A stretch of 64,000 nt of DNA from Oscillospiraceae bacterium (lineage in GTDB: Bacteria > Bacillota > Clostridia > Oscillospirales > Oscillospiraceae): the NCBI GenBank assembly GCA_015067765.1, contig SVLV01000005.1:1-64000 (forward strand), given 5' to 3'. Positions 17,135 through 25,401 of the stretch are shown here, one piece after another. A program made the position numbers and the translations under genes. The notes under the pieces are model-generated. The model was not told where the DNA came from. It saw only the letters and a program-made list of their open reading frames with translations, and did not search any database. Within the stretch, counting starts at the first letter, position 1. Every line of letters begins with the position of its first letter.

Positions 17135-17158
17135 TAATTTGAAAAGGTTGTGAGATGA

Positions 17159-17812
17159 ATGAGAGAAAATGTGGTACAGGCCGCACTGCGGCATAAAGTG
17201 ATCGCCATCGCCCGCGGGGTAGCCCCGGAGCAGAGCCTGCCGCTGGCCAGGGCCCTCTATGCCGGCGGCATCCGCCTGCTGGAGCTGACCTTCGCGCAGA
17301 AGGAGCCGGAGAGTTTCCGTCAGACGGCGGCCTCCATCGCCCGCCTCCGGCAGGAGTTCGGGGAGGAGATGTTCATGGGCGCCGGCACGGTGCTGACGGT
17401 GGAGCAGGCGGAGCTGGCCCATGAGGCGGGGGCCCAGTTCATCGTGTCCCCCGATGTAAATGCGGATGTGATCCGCCGGACGGTGGAGCTGGATATGGCC
17501 TCCTTCCCCGGTGCCATGACCCCCACAGAGGTGATGACGGCCCATCGGGCCGGCGCGGATCTGGTGAAGCTGTTCCCGGTGGCCCGGCTGGGCGCTGCCT
17601 ATGTGAAGGATCTGGTGGCACCCATCAGCCATGTGCCCCTGCTGGCGGTGGGCGGCGTGAATGTGGATAACGCGGCGGAGTTTCTGAAGGCGGGCTGCGT
17701 GGGTGTAGGCGTGGGCGGCCAGTTGGTCAATAAGGAGAAGATTGCTGCCGGCGACTGGGCCGGCATTACGGAGACGGCCCGCCGGATGATGGCTGTGGTG
17801 GAACAGGGTTAA
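17159..17812 (+). CDS. KDPG/KHG aldolase 1
   Basis: 217-aa class I aldolase cleaving 2-keto-3-deoxy-6-phosphogluconate to pyruvate and glyceraldehyde 3-phosphate. Seen: VIAIARGV, LELTFAQKEP (catalytic Glu region), MGAGTVL, SFPGAMTPTE and the Schiff-base lysine in DLVKLFPVARLG, then AVGGVNVDNAAEFL. It is the first gene of the operon; kdgK follows 15 nt after the stop. A second aldolase ends the operon, and the two differ widely in sequence, which suggests distinct substrates (for example KDPG and a galactonate or 4-hydroxy analogue). Confidence 0.9.
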   Translation: MRENVVQAALRHKVIAIARGVAPEQSLPLARALYAGGIRLLELTFAQKEPESFRQTAASIARLRQEFGEEMFMGAGTVLTVEQAELAHEAGAQFIVSPDVNADVIRRTVELDMASFPGAMTPTEVMTAHRAGADLVKLFPVARLGAAYVKDLVAPISHVPLLAVGGVNVDNAAEFLKAGCVGVGVGGQLVNKEKIAAGDWAGITETARRMMAVVEQG

Positions 17813-17827
17813 GAAGGAGAGAAATCC

Positions 17828-18850
17828 ATGAAAAAGATTGTAACATTCGGTGAGGTCATGATGCGTCTGAATCCCGAGGGGTACCTGCGCTTTGTGCAGG
17901 CGGACCGCTGGGAGGTCAGCTATGCCGGCGGCGAGGCCAATGTGGCCGTATCCCTGGCCGGCTACGGGGTGGAGGCCGCCTTCATCAGCAAGGTGCCCGC
18001 CCATGAGATCGGTCAGTCCGCCATCAATGAGCTGCGCCGCTACGGGGTGGATACCTCCGGTGTGGTGCGGGGCGGTGAGCGCCTGGGTATCTACTTTGCC
18101 GAGAAGGGCGCCAGCCAGCGGGCCTCCAAGGTCATCTACGACCGGGCCGGCTCTGCCATCGCCAAGGCAAAGGCGGAGGAGTTTGACTGGGAGAAGATTT
18201 TCGCCGGGGCGGATTGGTTCCATTTCACCGGCATCACCCCCGCTCTGGGCGGTGAGCTGCCCGCCATCTGCCTGGCCGCCTGCCAGGCCGCCAAGAAGCT
18301 GGGACTGACGGTCAGCTGCGATCTGAACTACCGGGGCAAGCTCTGGAGCCGTGAGGCGGCCGGCGCCTGCATGGCAGGCCTGATGCCCTATGTGGATGTG
18401 TGCATCGCCAACGAGGCCGATGCCAAGGATGTGTTCGGCATTGTGGCAGAGGATACGGATCTGGAGGCCGGCAAGGTGAACCACGAGGGGTACATCAGCG
18501 TGGCCCGTCAGCTGACGGAGCGCTTCGGTTTTCAGAAGGTGGCCATCACCCTCCGGGGCAGCCTCTCCGCCAGTGACAACGACTGGGCGGCCATGCTGTA
18601 TGAGGGCGGGCAGGCCTGTTTCTCCCCCACCTACCGGGTCCACATCGTGGACCGCGTGGGCGGCGGCGACAGCTTTGCCGCAGGCCTCATCTACGGCCTG
18701 ATGAATGGCTATGACCAGCAGAAGACCGTCAACTTCGCTGTGGCGGCCAGCTGCCTGAAGCACAGCATTGAGCACGATTTCAACCTGATGAGCGTGGCAG
18801 AGGTGGAGAGTCTGGCAGCAGGCAACGCCTCCGGCCGCGTGCAGAGATGA
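17828..18850 (+). CDS. kdgK: 2-keto-3-deoxygluconate kinase (PfkB family)
   Basis: 340-aa ribokinase-family sugar kinase that phosphorylates KDG to KDPG, the substrate of the flanking aldolases. N-terminal VTFGEVMMRLNPEG, the AGGEANVAVSLAGYG substrate loop, and the C-terminal DRVGGGDSFAAGLIYGL with its anion hole and catalytic Asp. RBS GAAGGAGAGAAATCC. It is coupled to eda 1 upstream and to eda 2 downstream (10 nt). The operon order supports KDG catabolism from uronates or alginate/pectin-type sugars. Confidence 0.9.
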   Translation: MKKIVTFGEVMMRLNPEGYLRFVQADRWEVSYAGGEANVAVSLAGYGVEAAFISKVPAHEIGQSAINELRRYGVDTSGVVRGGERLGIYFAEKGASQRASKVIYDRAGSAIAKAKAEEFDWEKIFAGADWFHFTGITPALGGELPAICLAACQAAKKLGLTVSCDLNYRGKLWSREAAGACMAGLMPYVDVCIANEADAKDVFGIVAEDTDLEAGKVNHEGYISVARQLTERFGFQKVAITLRGSLSASDNDWAAMLYEGGQACFSPTYRVHIVDRVGGGDSFAAGLIYGLMNGYDQQKTVNFAVAASCLKHSIEHDFNLMSVAEVESLAAGNASGRVQR

Positions 18851-18860
18851 GGTGGCCGGC

Positions 18861-19490
18861 ATGACCGTTCTGGAACGTATGAAGCAGGCGGGCGTGGTGC
18901 CCGTTGTGGTCATTGAGAACGCGGCCGATGCCGTCCCCGCCGCAAGGGCCCTCCTGGCCGGCGGCATCGATGTGATGGAGATCACCTTCCGCACGGCAGC
19001 GGCGGCAGATGCCATCGCCGCCGTGGCGCAGGAGTGCCCCCAGATGCTGGTGGGTGCCGGCACCGTCATCAACGTGGACCAGTGCCGGACCGCCGTGGCG
19101 GCGGGGGCAAAGTTCATCGTCTCCCCCGGCTACAGCCGGGAGGTGGTGGCATGGTGCCAGCAGCAGGAGGTGGCGGTGGTGCCCGGCTGTGTGACCCCCA
19201 CGGAGATCATGGCGGCCCTGGAGCAGGGGCTGACGGTGCTGAAGTTCTTCCCCGCCAATGTGTACGGCGGTTTGACGGCCATGAAGGCCCTGTCCGCCCC
19301 CTTCACGCAGGTGAAGTTTATCCCCACCGGCGGTGTCAGCGGCGGCAATCTGGCGGAATATCTGTCCGCCCCCTTCATCCACGCGGTGGGCGGCAGCTGG
19401 CTGTGCACCAAGGGGGATGTGAGCGGCCACAACTTTGAGAAGATCACGGCGCTGTGCCGTGAGGCCAGAGCCATTGCGGACCAGCGGTGA
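18861..19490 (+). CDS. KDPG/KHG aldolase 2
   Basis: 209-aa aldolase of the bifunctional KDPG/4-hydroxy-2-oxoglutarate family: VVPVVVIENA, IDVMEITFRTAAA (catalytic Glu), LVGAGTVINVDQ, VVPGCVTPTEIM, and Schiff-base Lys in LTVLKFFPANVYGG, then PTGGVSGGNLAEYL. I start at the ATG at 18861 behind GATGAGGTG rather than the GTG at 18852. It ends the operon before a GC-rich terminator. Compared with aldolase 1 it is closer to the E. coli Eda pattern (KFFPA). Confidence 0.9.
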   Translation: MTVLERMKQAGVVPVVVIENAADAVPAARALLAGGIDVMEITFRTAAAADAIAAVAQECPQMLVGAGTVINVDQCRTAVAAGAKFIVSPGYSREVVAWCQQQEVAVVPGCVTPTEIMAALEQGLTVLKFFPANVYGGLTAMKALSAPFTQVKFIPTGGVSGGNLAEYLSAPFIHAVGGSWLCTKGDVSGHNFEKITALCREARAIADQR

Positions 19491-19509
19491 ATAACCCATT
19501 TTACAGGAA

Positions 19510-19541
19510 AAGGCGCGCGGCGGCAGCCGTGCGCCTTTTTT
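19510..19541 (+). terminator. Terminator of KDG operon
   Basis: AGGCGC/GCGCCT stem closing a GC-rich loop, followed by seven T residues, 20 nt after the aldolase stop. Confidence 0.8.
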
Positions 19542-19598
19542 TGGGGAGGAGGATGCTGCTCCCTTTTACCGTTTGGACTGATTTAGGATATTAAAGAA

Positions 19599-19627
19599 CC
19601 TCCCTCCGTCGAAATGACGGAGGGAGG
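19599..19627. repeat. 12-bp perfect hairpin in intergenic region
   Basis: CCTCCCTCCGTC / GACGGAGGGAGG with loop GAAAT. There is no T tail, so it is not a normal terminator; it may be a dispersed palindrome. Confidence 0.4.
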
Positions 19628-19695
19628 TATGTTCCCAGACCACAACTGTTCAATAAATTGGAATTGGTCTGATTTAGAATGATATTCCAACGGGC

Positions 19696-19998
19696 TCAAT
19701 CCCCTTCATGGTTTCCTTTGTTTTGCCTGTGCCTGCTGCGAATACGATATATCAAGTCTGCTATCATAGCACCGAGTATCATGATGGCAAATATTGCAAC
19801 TCTAAGTTCAAGTTTTCGAAGATATGCGCTGAGTGTACTGTTTATTACAGTAATAACAAGGTCCCCAACGATCACGGCAAATATGAGGCAAACCGTCACA
19901 AGCAATGGCTTAGCCCATTTTCGTGATGCATAGCGTATCGCCCCCCCTATTATGAACGGAAAGAGGCAGCCTACAAAGATGTCCAATGCATTCCACAT
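19696..19998 (-). CDS. Small membrane protein of unknown function
   Basis: 100 aa with three hydrophobic segments (about 4-22, 31-55, 66-86) separated by short basic loops, and a charged tail (RIRSRHRQNKGNHEGD). Family not recognised. The start is well supported by AAGGAGGTAATTCT directly before the ATG. It is lower in GC than its neighbours and stands alone on the minus strand between the KDG operon and the deacetylase, so it could be an acquired gene. No functional inference is justified beyond a membrane location. Confidence 0.65.
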   Translation of the reverse strand: MWNALDIFVGCLFPFIIGGAIRYASRKWAKPLLVTVCLIFAVIVGDLVITVINSTLSAYLRKLELRVAIFAIMILGAMIADLIYRIRSRHRQNKGNHEGD

Positions 19999-20140
19999 AG
20001 AATTACCTCCTTTTCGTCAAATTCTTATTTATCGTTTAGTTTATTTTATCATATTTCTCGGTTCAAATCAATGCTTGGTGAAACTGACGGAGTTGGAACC
20101 TGTCAGTCCAAAGGGTAAAAGGGTCGGACCCTGTCCCTGT

Positions 20141-20170
20141 TTGACAAGACAGGTGGCGGGATGATACAAT
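20141..20170 (+). promoter_or_regulatory. Promoter of polysaccharide deacetylase gene
   Basis: TTGACA, 18-nt spacer, TACAAT, 58 nt before the ATG. Confidence 0.7.
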
Positions 20171-20227
20171 AGATAAAATTGTACCCAAAACAGGACCCTG
20201 TGGTCTGTTGGGAGGGAGGATATATCC

Positions 20228-21148
20228 ATGAGCAACCAGACGGAGCAAAAGAAGGAGCGCTATATCGGCAGCGTACGCTTTTACAAGAACCTGATCCTGC
20301 TGCCCTTTTTCCTGATGATCATCATTCCCACGGTGCTGTGCTTCGTGTTTTACAACGACCTGTCCCAGAGTGAGACGGAGCGGGAGCAGCTGCAGAGCCA
20401 GCTGACGGATACCACGGAGAAGCTGAACCGCTACGAGGGAGTCACCGCCGGAGAGGGGGTGTCCTATCAGAGTTTGTATGCGGACTTCTATGCCCCCCAA
20501 CCGCTGGATGCCACCGCTGCCGTGAAGAATACCATCTATCTGACCTTTGATGACGGTCCCTCTGTGCGGACCGATGAGGTGCTGGATATTCTCAAGGAGG
20601 CCGGCGTGAAGGCCACCTTCTTCGTCACCGGCAAGACCGGTGAGGCGGACATTGCCCGCCTCAAGCGCATCGTGGAGGAGGGCCACACCATCGGCATGCA
20701 CACCTATACCCACAACTACCGCCAGATCTACGCCTCTGTGGAGGCCTTCCTGGAGGATATGTATCAGGTGTTCCAGCTGGTGAAGGAGAACACCGGGGTC
20801 ACTCCCACCGTGTTCCGTTTCCCCGGCGGCAGCATCAACGGCTATAATCAGGGCATCTATCAGGAGCTGCTGGCAGAGATGCTGCGCCGCGGCTTTGTGC
20901 CCCACGACTGGAATATCTCCAGCCAGGATGCCGCCGGCTACAGCATGACGGCAGCGCAGATGACCCAGCTGGTGCTGCGGGATGCCGAGGAGGTGGAGCG
21001 GGGCATCGTGCTGATGCACGACGCCGGCGACAAGACCACCACCGTGGCGGCCCTGCCGGAGATGATCCGGGGGCTGAAGGAGCAGGGCTTCCAGTTTGCG
21101 GGCCTGTCCCACGACACCAAGCCGGTGCTGTTCGGCTACATCGCATAA
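20228..21148 (+). CDS. Membrane-anchored polysaccharide deacetylase (NodB domain)
   Basis: 306 aa. A cytoplasmic basic start, one transmembrane helix (about 22-43), a coiled-coil linker (about 47-70) and an extracellular NodB carbohydrate-esterase-4 domain. Catalytic motif 1 is TFDDGP, motif 2 GMHTYTH (metal His residues) and motif 3 RFPGG; the late HDAG supplies the final His. Such enzymes remove N-acetyl groups from peptidoglycan or other amino-sugar polymers and often give lysozyme resistance. RBS GGGAGGAGGATATATCC. Own promoter and terminator, so a single-gene unit. The exact polymer is not predictable. Confidence 0.92.
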   Translation: MSNQTEQKKERYIGSVRFYKNLILLPFFLMIIIPTVLCFVFYNDLSQSETEREQLQSQLTDTTEKLNRYEGVTAGEGVSYQSLYADFYAPQPLDATAAVKNTIYLTFDDGPSVRTDEVLDILKEAGVKATFFVTGKTGEADIARLKRIVEEGHTIGMHTYTHNYRQIYASVEAFLEDMYQVFQLVKENTGVTPTVFRFPGGSINGYNQGIYQELLAEMLRRGFVPHDWNISSQDAAGYSMTAAQMTQLVLRDAEEVERGIVLMHDAGDKTTTVAALPEMIRGLKEQGFQFAGLSHDTKPVLFGYIA

Positions 21149-21165
21149 CAATTACATCCTGCAAG

Positions 21166-21203
21166 GACGGCGGACACGGTGCGGTGTCCGCCGTCATAGT
21201 TTG
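21166..21203 (+). terminator. Terminator of deacetylase gene
   Basis: Perfect 12-bp stem GACGGCGGACAC / GTGTCCGCCGTC with a 6-nt loop, then ATAGTTTGTTT. Confidence 0.8.
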
Positions 21204-21208
21204 TTTAC

Positions 21209-21237
21209 TTGCCCTTTGGAGGGGAATCTGCTATACT
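21209..21237 (+). promoter_or_regulatory. Promoter of AI-2E transporter gene
   Basis: TTGCCC, 17-nt spacer, TATACT, 37 nt before the TTG start. Confidence 0.65.
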
Positions 21238-21273
21238 GAGGGGCAAAGGAATTGGAAAAAAGAGGTGTTGTCC

Positions 21274-22389
21274 TTGAAACTGGATTGGAAGACCTGCCTG
21301 CGGGTGGGAGTCAGCCTGTTTGTGCTGTATCTGGCCATCCATTACTGGCCGTCGGTCTCCGGCTTTTTGTCGCTGATCCTGTCGGCGGCGCTGCCGCTGA
21401 TGATCGGTGCGGCCATCGCCTACTGCATCAATATCCCCATGGATCACTACGAGGCCCTGTTCCGCCGGGTGCTGAAGGGGGAGCGGGGGCAGAAGCTGGT
21501 GCGTCCCGTGTCCCTTGTGCTGGCACTGGTGAGCGTGGTGGCCATCGTGGTGCTGGTGGTGTGGCTGGTGCTGCCCCAGCTGGTGGAGTGCGTCCGCCTC
21601 ATCGCGGCGGAGGTGCCGGGCTTTATCCAGCGTCTGCTGGTGCTGGCCGATGAGTACCACGTGCTGTCGGAGGATGTGATCGAGACCCTCTCCAATATCG
21701 ACTGGCAGAGCCGCATGGGAGAGATCGTCAAGGCGGTCACCTCCGGTGTGGGCAGCATGATGGATGTGGTGGTGACGGCGGTCACCGGTGTGTTCTCCGG
21801 CATCGTCACCGGTTTTCTTGCCCTCATCTTCGCCCTGTACCTGCTGGCGGGGAAGGAGCGCCTGTCCGGCCAGCTGAAGGCCATCAGCCGGCGGTATCTG
21901 CCCCAGCGGTGGTATGACGGCGGCGTCTATGTGCTGGGCATCTTCAACACCTGCTTCCGCCGCTACATTGTGGGCCAGTGCACCGAGGCCGTCATTCTGG
22001 GCAGCCTCTGCGCGTTGGGTATGCTGCTGCTGCAGCTGCCCTATGCCACCATGATCGGCGCACTGGTGGCCTTTACGGCCCTGATCCCTGTGGCAGGCGC
22101 CTATATCGGTGCGGTGGTGGGCGCATTCATGATCCTCACCGTGTCCCCCATGAAGGCGCTGATCTTCCTGATCTTTCTGGTGGTGCTGCAGCAGCTGGAG
22201 GGGAATCTCATCTATCCCCGCGTGGTGGGCTCCTCTCTGGGCCTGCCGGGCATCTGGGTGCTGGCGGCAGTTACCGTGGGCGGCGGCGTGATGGGCATCG
22301 TGGGTATGCTGCTGGGCGTGCCCATGGCGGCGGCCATCTACCGTCTGCTGCGCAACGATGTGCGCCGCGGACAGGAAAACCCGTCATGA
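21274..22389 (+). CDS. AI-2E family transporter (YdiK/PerM-like membrane protein)
   Basis: 371 aa with about eight transmembrane helices, of the family that includes TqsA and sporulation protein YtvI. Helices are clear at about 7-40, 65-95, then a soluble stretch with amphipathic segments (about 96-180), and a C-terminal bundle with the conserved YPRVVGSSLGLPG and LGVPMAAAIYRLL. The TTG start at 21274 follows AGAGGTG at 6 nt; the ORF-track start at 21184 would read through the promoter. Substrate is uncertain: family members export AI-2, sodium or unknown solutes. The next gene starts 56 nt downstream and is probably cotranscribed. Confidence 0.85.
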   Translation: MKLDWKTCLRVGVSLFVLYLAIHYWPSVSGFLSLILSAALPLMIGAAIAYCINIPMDHYEALFRRVLKGERGQKLVRPVSLVLALVSVVAIVVLVVWLVLPQLVECVRLIAAEVPGFIQRLLVLADEYHVLSEDVIETLSNIDWQSRMGEIVKAVTSGVGSMMDVVVTAVTGVFSGIVTGFLALIFALYLLAGKERLSGQLKAISRRYLPQRWYDGGVYVLGIFNTCFRRYIVGQCTEAVILGSLCALGMLLLQLPYATMIGALVAFTALIPVAGAYIGAVVGAFMILTVSPMKALIFLIFLVVLQQLEGNLIYPRVVGSSLGLPGIWVLAAVTVGGGVMGIVGMLLGVPMAAAIYRLLRNDVRRGQENPS

Positions 22390-22445
22390 CGGGCCCGGGA
22401 TCCGGGTATCATGAGGTATGATTTCAACAGAGGAGGCTATGTCCT

Positions 22446-23312
22446 TTGAAAAAGATTTATGACGTGGTGGACCGCTTCTGCGCCACCCATCCCCGGTTCG
22501 GGATCCCCAATCTGATGCGGGTGGTGACCATCGGCACGGTGGCGGTGTACGCCCTGTACATGCTGCTGTCCCGGCGCTTTCCCGAGATCCTGACCTATTT
22601 GGTGCTGTCCCTTGGGGGACTGATGCAGGGCCGCATCTGGACACTGGTGACCTTTCCGCTGGTGCCCTCCACGGGCTCGCTGCTGTCTTTGGCCATCTCC
22701 CTGTATTTCTATTACTGGATCGGCTCCACGCTGGAGCGGCGCTGGGGGACGGCCAAGTTCAATCTCTACTATTTCGGCGGTGTGGTGCTGACCGTTATCG
22801 GTACGCTGGCGGCCTCCCTCATCTCCGGCAACCCCTATCTCTTCGCCGCCGGCACGGAGTATGTGAACCTGTCCATGTTCCTGGCCTTCGCCCTGCTGTT
22901 CCCGGACACCACGGTGCTGCTGTTCTTCGTGATCCCGGTGAAGATGAAGTGGCTGGCCATTCTGGACGGCGCCCTGTTCCTGCTGCAGATCCTCAGCTCC
23001 CTCATCGCGGCGGATCTGGCCGGTGTGGTGCTGCCGGTGGTGGCGCTGCTGAACTTCGCCATCTTTGTGTGGCCGGAGGTGCTGTATTTCAAGCAGCGGC
23101 AGCAGTATCGCCATTCCCCTCAGGCGGTGCAGTTCAAAAAAGCGGTGCAGCAGCAGAAGCAGCAGCGGGGGTATGTGCACAAGTGCTCCGTCTGCGGCAA
23201 GACGGATACGGACTATCCGGATCTGCAGTTCCGTTACTGCAGCAAGTGCGCCGGGTATCACTGCTTCTGTCAGGACCATATCTTCAGCCACACCCACTAT
23301 ACCGGGGAATAA
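22446..23312 (+). CDS. Rhomboid-like membrane protein with C-terminal zinc ribbon, apparently non-catalytic
   Basis: 288 aa. Five or six transmembrane helices in a rhomboid-like layout: GRIWTLVTFPLVPS after helix 1, then YYWIGSTLERRWGTAKFNLYYF. The helix expected to carry GxSG reads AGTEYVNLSMFLAFA, so the catalytic serine motif is not evident. The cytoplasmic tail after a basic linker (QQQKQQRG) has CSVCGK, YCSKC and later C/H residues, a treble-clef or zinc-ribbon type site. The start is TTG behind AGGAGG (9 nt); the ATG at 22439 leads to an early stop. Function is unknown; a pseudoprotease or membrane adaptor is one reading. Confidence 0.65.
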   Translation: MKKIYDVVDRFCATHPRFGIPNLMRVVTIGTVAVYALYMLLSRRFPEILTYLVLSLGGLMQGRIWTLVTFPLVPSTGSLLSLAISLYFYYWIGSTLERRWGTAKFNLYYFGGVVLTVIGTLAASLISGNPYLFAAGTEYVNLSMFLAFALLFPDTTVLLFFVIPVKMKWLAILDGALFLLQILSSLIAADLAGVVLPVVALLNFAIFVWPEVLYFKQRQQYRHSPQAVQFKKAVQQQKQQRGYVHKCSVCGKTDTDYPDLQFRYCSKCAGYHCFCQDHIFSHTHYTGE

Positions 23313-23316
23313 GCAG

Positions 23317-23349
23317 AACAGGAGGAGCCATGGCTTCTCCTGTTTTTTT
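23317..23349 (+). terminator. Terminator of rhomboid-like gene
   Basis: ACAGGAG...CTCCTGT stem with inner AGCC/GGCT pairing, then seven T residues. Confidence 0.85.
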
Positions 23350-23382
23350 GCGCCCATTCGGCGGTCCATGCGTGATTTCTCG

Positions 23383-23411
23383 TTGCCAAACAGCATCTGT
23401 GCCTGTATAAT
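23383..23411 (+). promoter_or_regulatory. Promoter of serine-dehydratase-like gene 2
   Basis: TTGCCA, 17-nt spacer, TATAAT. It is nearly the same sequence as the paralogue 3 promoter (shared CGTTGCCAAAC and CTGTATAATACAG). Confidence 0.85.
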
Positions 23412-23475
23412 ACAGGTAATATCCTGTTTCCCCCGAGGGAACAGAAAGAGAAGAACCATACAGGAGGAAAACCCT

Positions 23476-25035
23476 ATGAAAGCCTATCCCAGTATTTTCA
23501 ACGACTGTCTGTCCCCCGTGTCCCCCGGTCCCTCCAGTTCCAATACCGCAGGTCCTTACCGCCTAGGCTCCATGCTCCGGGATATGCTCTGCGGCAAGCC
23601 CCAGCATCTCTACGGCGAGATGAGCAAGGGCGGCGGCTACTTCGCCACCTTCTACGGCATGCACAGCGACAAGGCCTTCCTGGTGGGCATCATGAAGCAG
23701 GACATCCGCACCTACAAGCTGGATGATACCTATGCCGATGCCGAGGCCATGGGCTTCACCTATACCTATGAGTTTACCGACAATGTGCCCATCCGTCCCT
23801 CCGAGACGGCCCAGCTGACCCTCACCTCCGACACCGGCGACAAGGTCTATATCAACACCGCCTCTCTGGGCGGCGGCGAGATCTACATCGACAATGTGGA
23901 CGGCCTGAAGACCTACATTGACGGCAAGTATTACTATATGCTGATCCGTCTGGCCACCGCCGATGTGGAGAAGGTCACCGCCAAGCTCTCCGGCATCTAC
24001 ACCGTGGAGAGCTGCGCTGAGTGCGGCCAGAGCCTGATCACCGTCCGCCAGCGCACCGCCTACTGCGAGAACTTTGTGGCAGAGCTGAAGGCCATGGCAG
24101 AGGTCACCTATGTCCGCTGCGTGGAGCCCGTCTATGACATCATCCCGCTGGATGAGCCCGAGATGCCCTTTGTCACCGCCAAGGAGATGTTCGCCTACGC
24201 CGCCGAGAAGAAGATCCCTCTGTGGCAGGCCGCCATCGACTATGAGAAGGCCATCTCCGGCCGCACCGACGAGGAGATCATGGGTCTGGCTGAGATGATG
24301 TGGGATCTGTCCGTCCTGTCCGTGAAGAACGGCTATCAGGACAACCGGGTGGACGGCCTCACCCAGCCCCACGCAGTGGAGTGCCGGGATCTGTTCGCCC
24401 AGGGCACCGTCATCCCTCTGGGCATCGCCAATCCCGCTGCCGCCGATGCTCTGTGCATCATGGAGTACGGCTCTGCCCACGGCGTCATCGCCTGCATGCC
24501 CACCGGCGGCGCCTCCGGTATCCCTGTTCCCGCCATCCGCTACTCCGCTGAGGCCCTGGGCCTGAGCAAGGAGGACTGCCTGAAGGCTCTGCTGGTGGCC
24601 GGTATCGTGGGCATCATCTACTATCCCACCCACTACCACGGCGCATGGGGCTGCCAGGCCGAGATCGGCGTGTGCATCTCCATGGTGGCCGGCGCTCTGG
24701 CCTCCATGATCAGTGACGATCTGGATGTGATCGAGCGGGCTGCCGTGCTGGGTGCACAGAGCATTCTGGGTCAGATCTGCGATCCTATCGCCGGCTGCTC
24801 TCAGGTGCCCTGCTTCATCCGCAACATGACCGCCATCCCCACCGCCGCCATCTGCGCCAATGCCGCCAAGGGCGGTGTGGAGACCCTCACCAGCCTGGAT
24901 GAGATGGCAGAGACCCTGCTGCGCGTGGGTCTGAAGCTGAAGGAGTACGGCCTGAACGATCTGGGCGTGTGCTACGCTGCCGAGCAGCGCAAGAATGCCG
25001 CCTCCGGCTGCGGCTGCTGCTCCGGCTGCTGCTGA
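23476..25035 (+). CDS. Single-chain Fe-S L-serine dehydratase-like enzyme, paralogue 2
   Basis: 519 aa, fused beta-alpha serine dehydratase architecture, much closer to paralogue 3 than to paralogue 1. It has SPGPSSSNTAGP (Asn in place of the common His), CAECGQ, ACMPTGGASGIP, CDPIAGCSQVPC (cluster cysteines 11 apart) and a C-terminal Cys cluster SGCGCCSGCC. The ORF track starts at 23065 by read-through; the ATG at 23476 follows AGGAGGAAAACCCT and matches the paralogues. Monocistronic with its own promoter and terminator. A role in amino-acid deamination to pyruvate is known for the family; the variant motif leaves the true substrate open. Confidence 0.84.
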   Translation: MKAYPSIFNDCLSPVSPGPSSSNTAGPYRLGSMLRDMLCGKPQHLYGEMSKGGGYFATFYGMHSDKAFLVGIMKQDIRTYKLDDTYADAEAMGFTYTYEFTDNVPIRPSETAQLTLTSDTGDKVYINTASLGGGEIYIDNVDGLKTYIDGKYYYMLIRLATADVEKVTAKLSGIYTVESCAECGQSLITVRQRTAYCENFVAELKAMAEVTYVRCVEPVYDIIPLDEPEMPFVTAKEMFAYAAEKKIPLWQAAIDYEKAISGRTDEEIMGLAEMMWDLSVLSVKNGYQDNRVDGLTQPHAVECRDLFAQGTVIPLGIANPAAADALCIMEYGSAHGVIACMPTGGASGIPVPAIRYSAEALGLSKEDCLKALLVAGIVGIIYYPTHYHGAWGCQAEIGVCISMVAGALASMISDDLDVIERAAVLGAQSILGQICDPIAGCSQVPCFIRNMTAIPTAAICANAAKGGVETLTSLDEMAETLLRVGLKLKEYGLNDLGVCYAAEQRKNAASGCGCCSGCC

Positions 25036-25068
25036 TCCTGCCTGCGGGAAAGACCTTTCCAAACACAA

Positions 25069-25103
25069 CCGGCCTGCGGCGAAACCGCAGGCCGGTCCTT
25101 TTT
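25069..25103 (+). terminator. Terminator of serine-dehydratase-like gene 2
   Basis: 11-bp perfect stem CCGGCCTGCGG / CCGCAGGCCGG, loop CGAAA, then TCCTTTTT. Confidence 0.88.
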
Positions 25104-25179
25104 GGCCCGGATGTGCTTCAGGCGCGGGGAAAGGTGACAGAAAATTGTCGGTTTTCCCCGAATTTCCGCATTTTTCCTA

Positions 25180-25208
25180 TTGACAAACGGGGAAGTGTGC
25201 CATAAAAT
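25180..25208 (+). promoter_or_regulatory. Promoter of metK leader
   Basis: TTGACA, 17-nt spacer, TAAAAT, about 24 nt before the riboswitch. Confidence 0.82.
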
Positions 25209-25231
25209 AAGAAATTGCGAAAACTGAATAC

Positions 25232-25330
25232 CTTATCAAGAGTGGCGGAGGGAACGGCCCGATGAAGCCACGGCAACCTGTTATTTCAAGGTGCCAAATC
25301 CGACGAACGAATCGAAAGATGAGGAAAGGC
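25232..25330 (+). ncRNA. SAM-I riboswitch (S-box) controlling metK
   Basis: Begins CTTATCAAGAGTGGCGGAGG, followed by CGGCCCGATGAAGCC, CGGCAACC and GGTGCCAAATCC, the invariant S-box core. It lies between the metK promoter and an intrinsic terminator, so SAM binding should stop transcription of the SAM synthetase gene. Confidence 0.96.
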
Positions 25331-25340
25331 AGAAACACCC

Positions 25341-25374
25341 ATTCCCTGTCGGTTCGGCAGGGAATTTTGCTTTT
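25341..25374 (+). terminator. Riboswitch expression-platform terminator
   Basis: ATTCCCTGTCG pairs with CGGCAGGGAAT (one G-U), then TTTTGCTTTT, 28 nt before the metK ATG. Confidence 0.85.
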
Positions 25375-25401
25375 CACAAACGAAAAAAGGAGAATGTAAT
25401 T

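Noticed and set aside
17132-19117. Minus-strand 661-codon ORF over the KDG operon
   Set aside because: Antisense shadow of three well-supported enzymes.
22439-22462. ATG at 22439 as start of the rhomboid-like gene
   Set aside because: It is out of frame and stops after seven codons; the TTG at 22446 behind AGGAGG opens the real frame.
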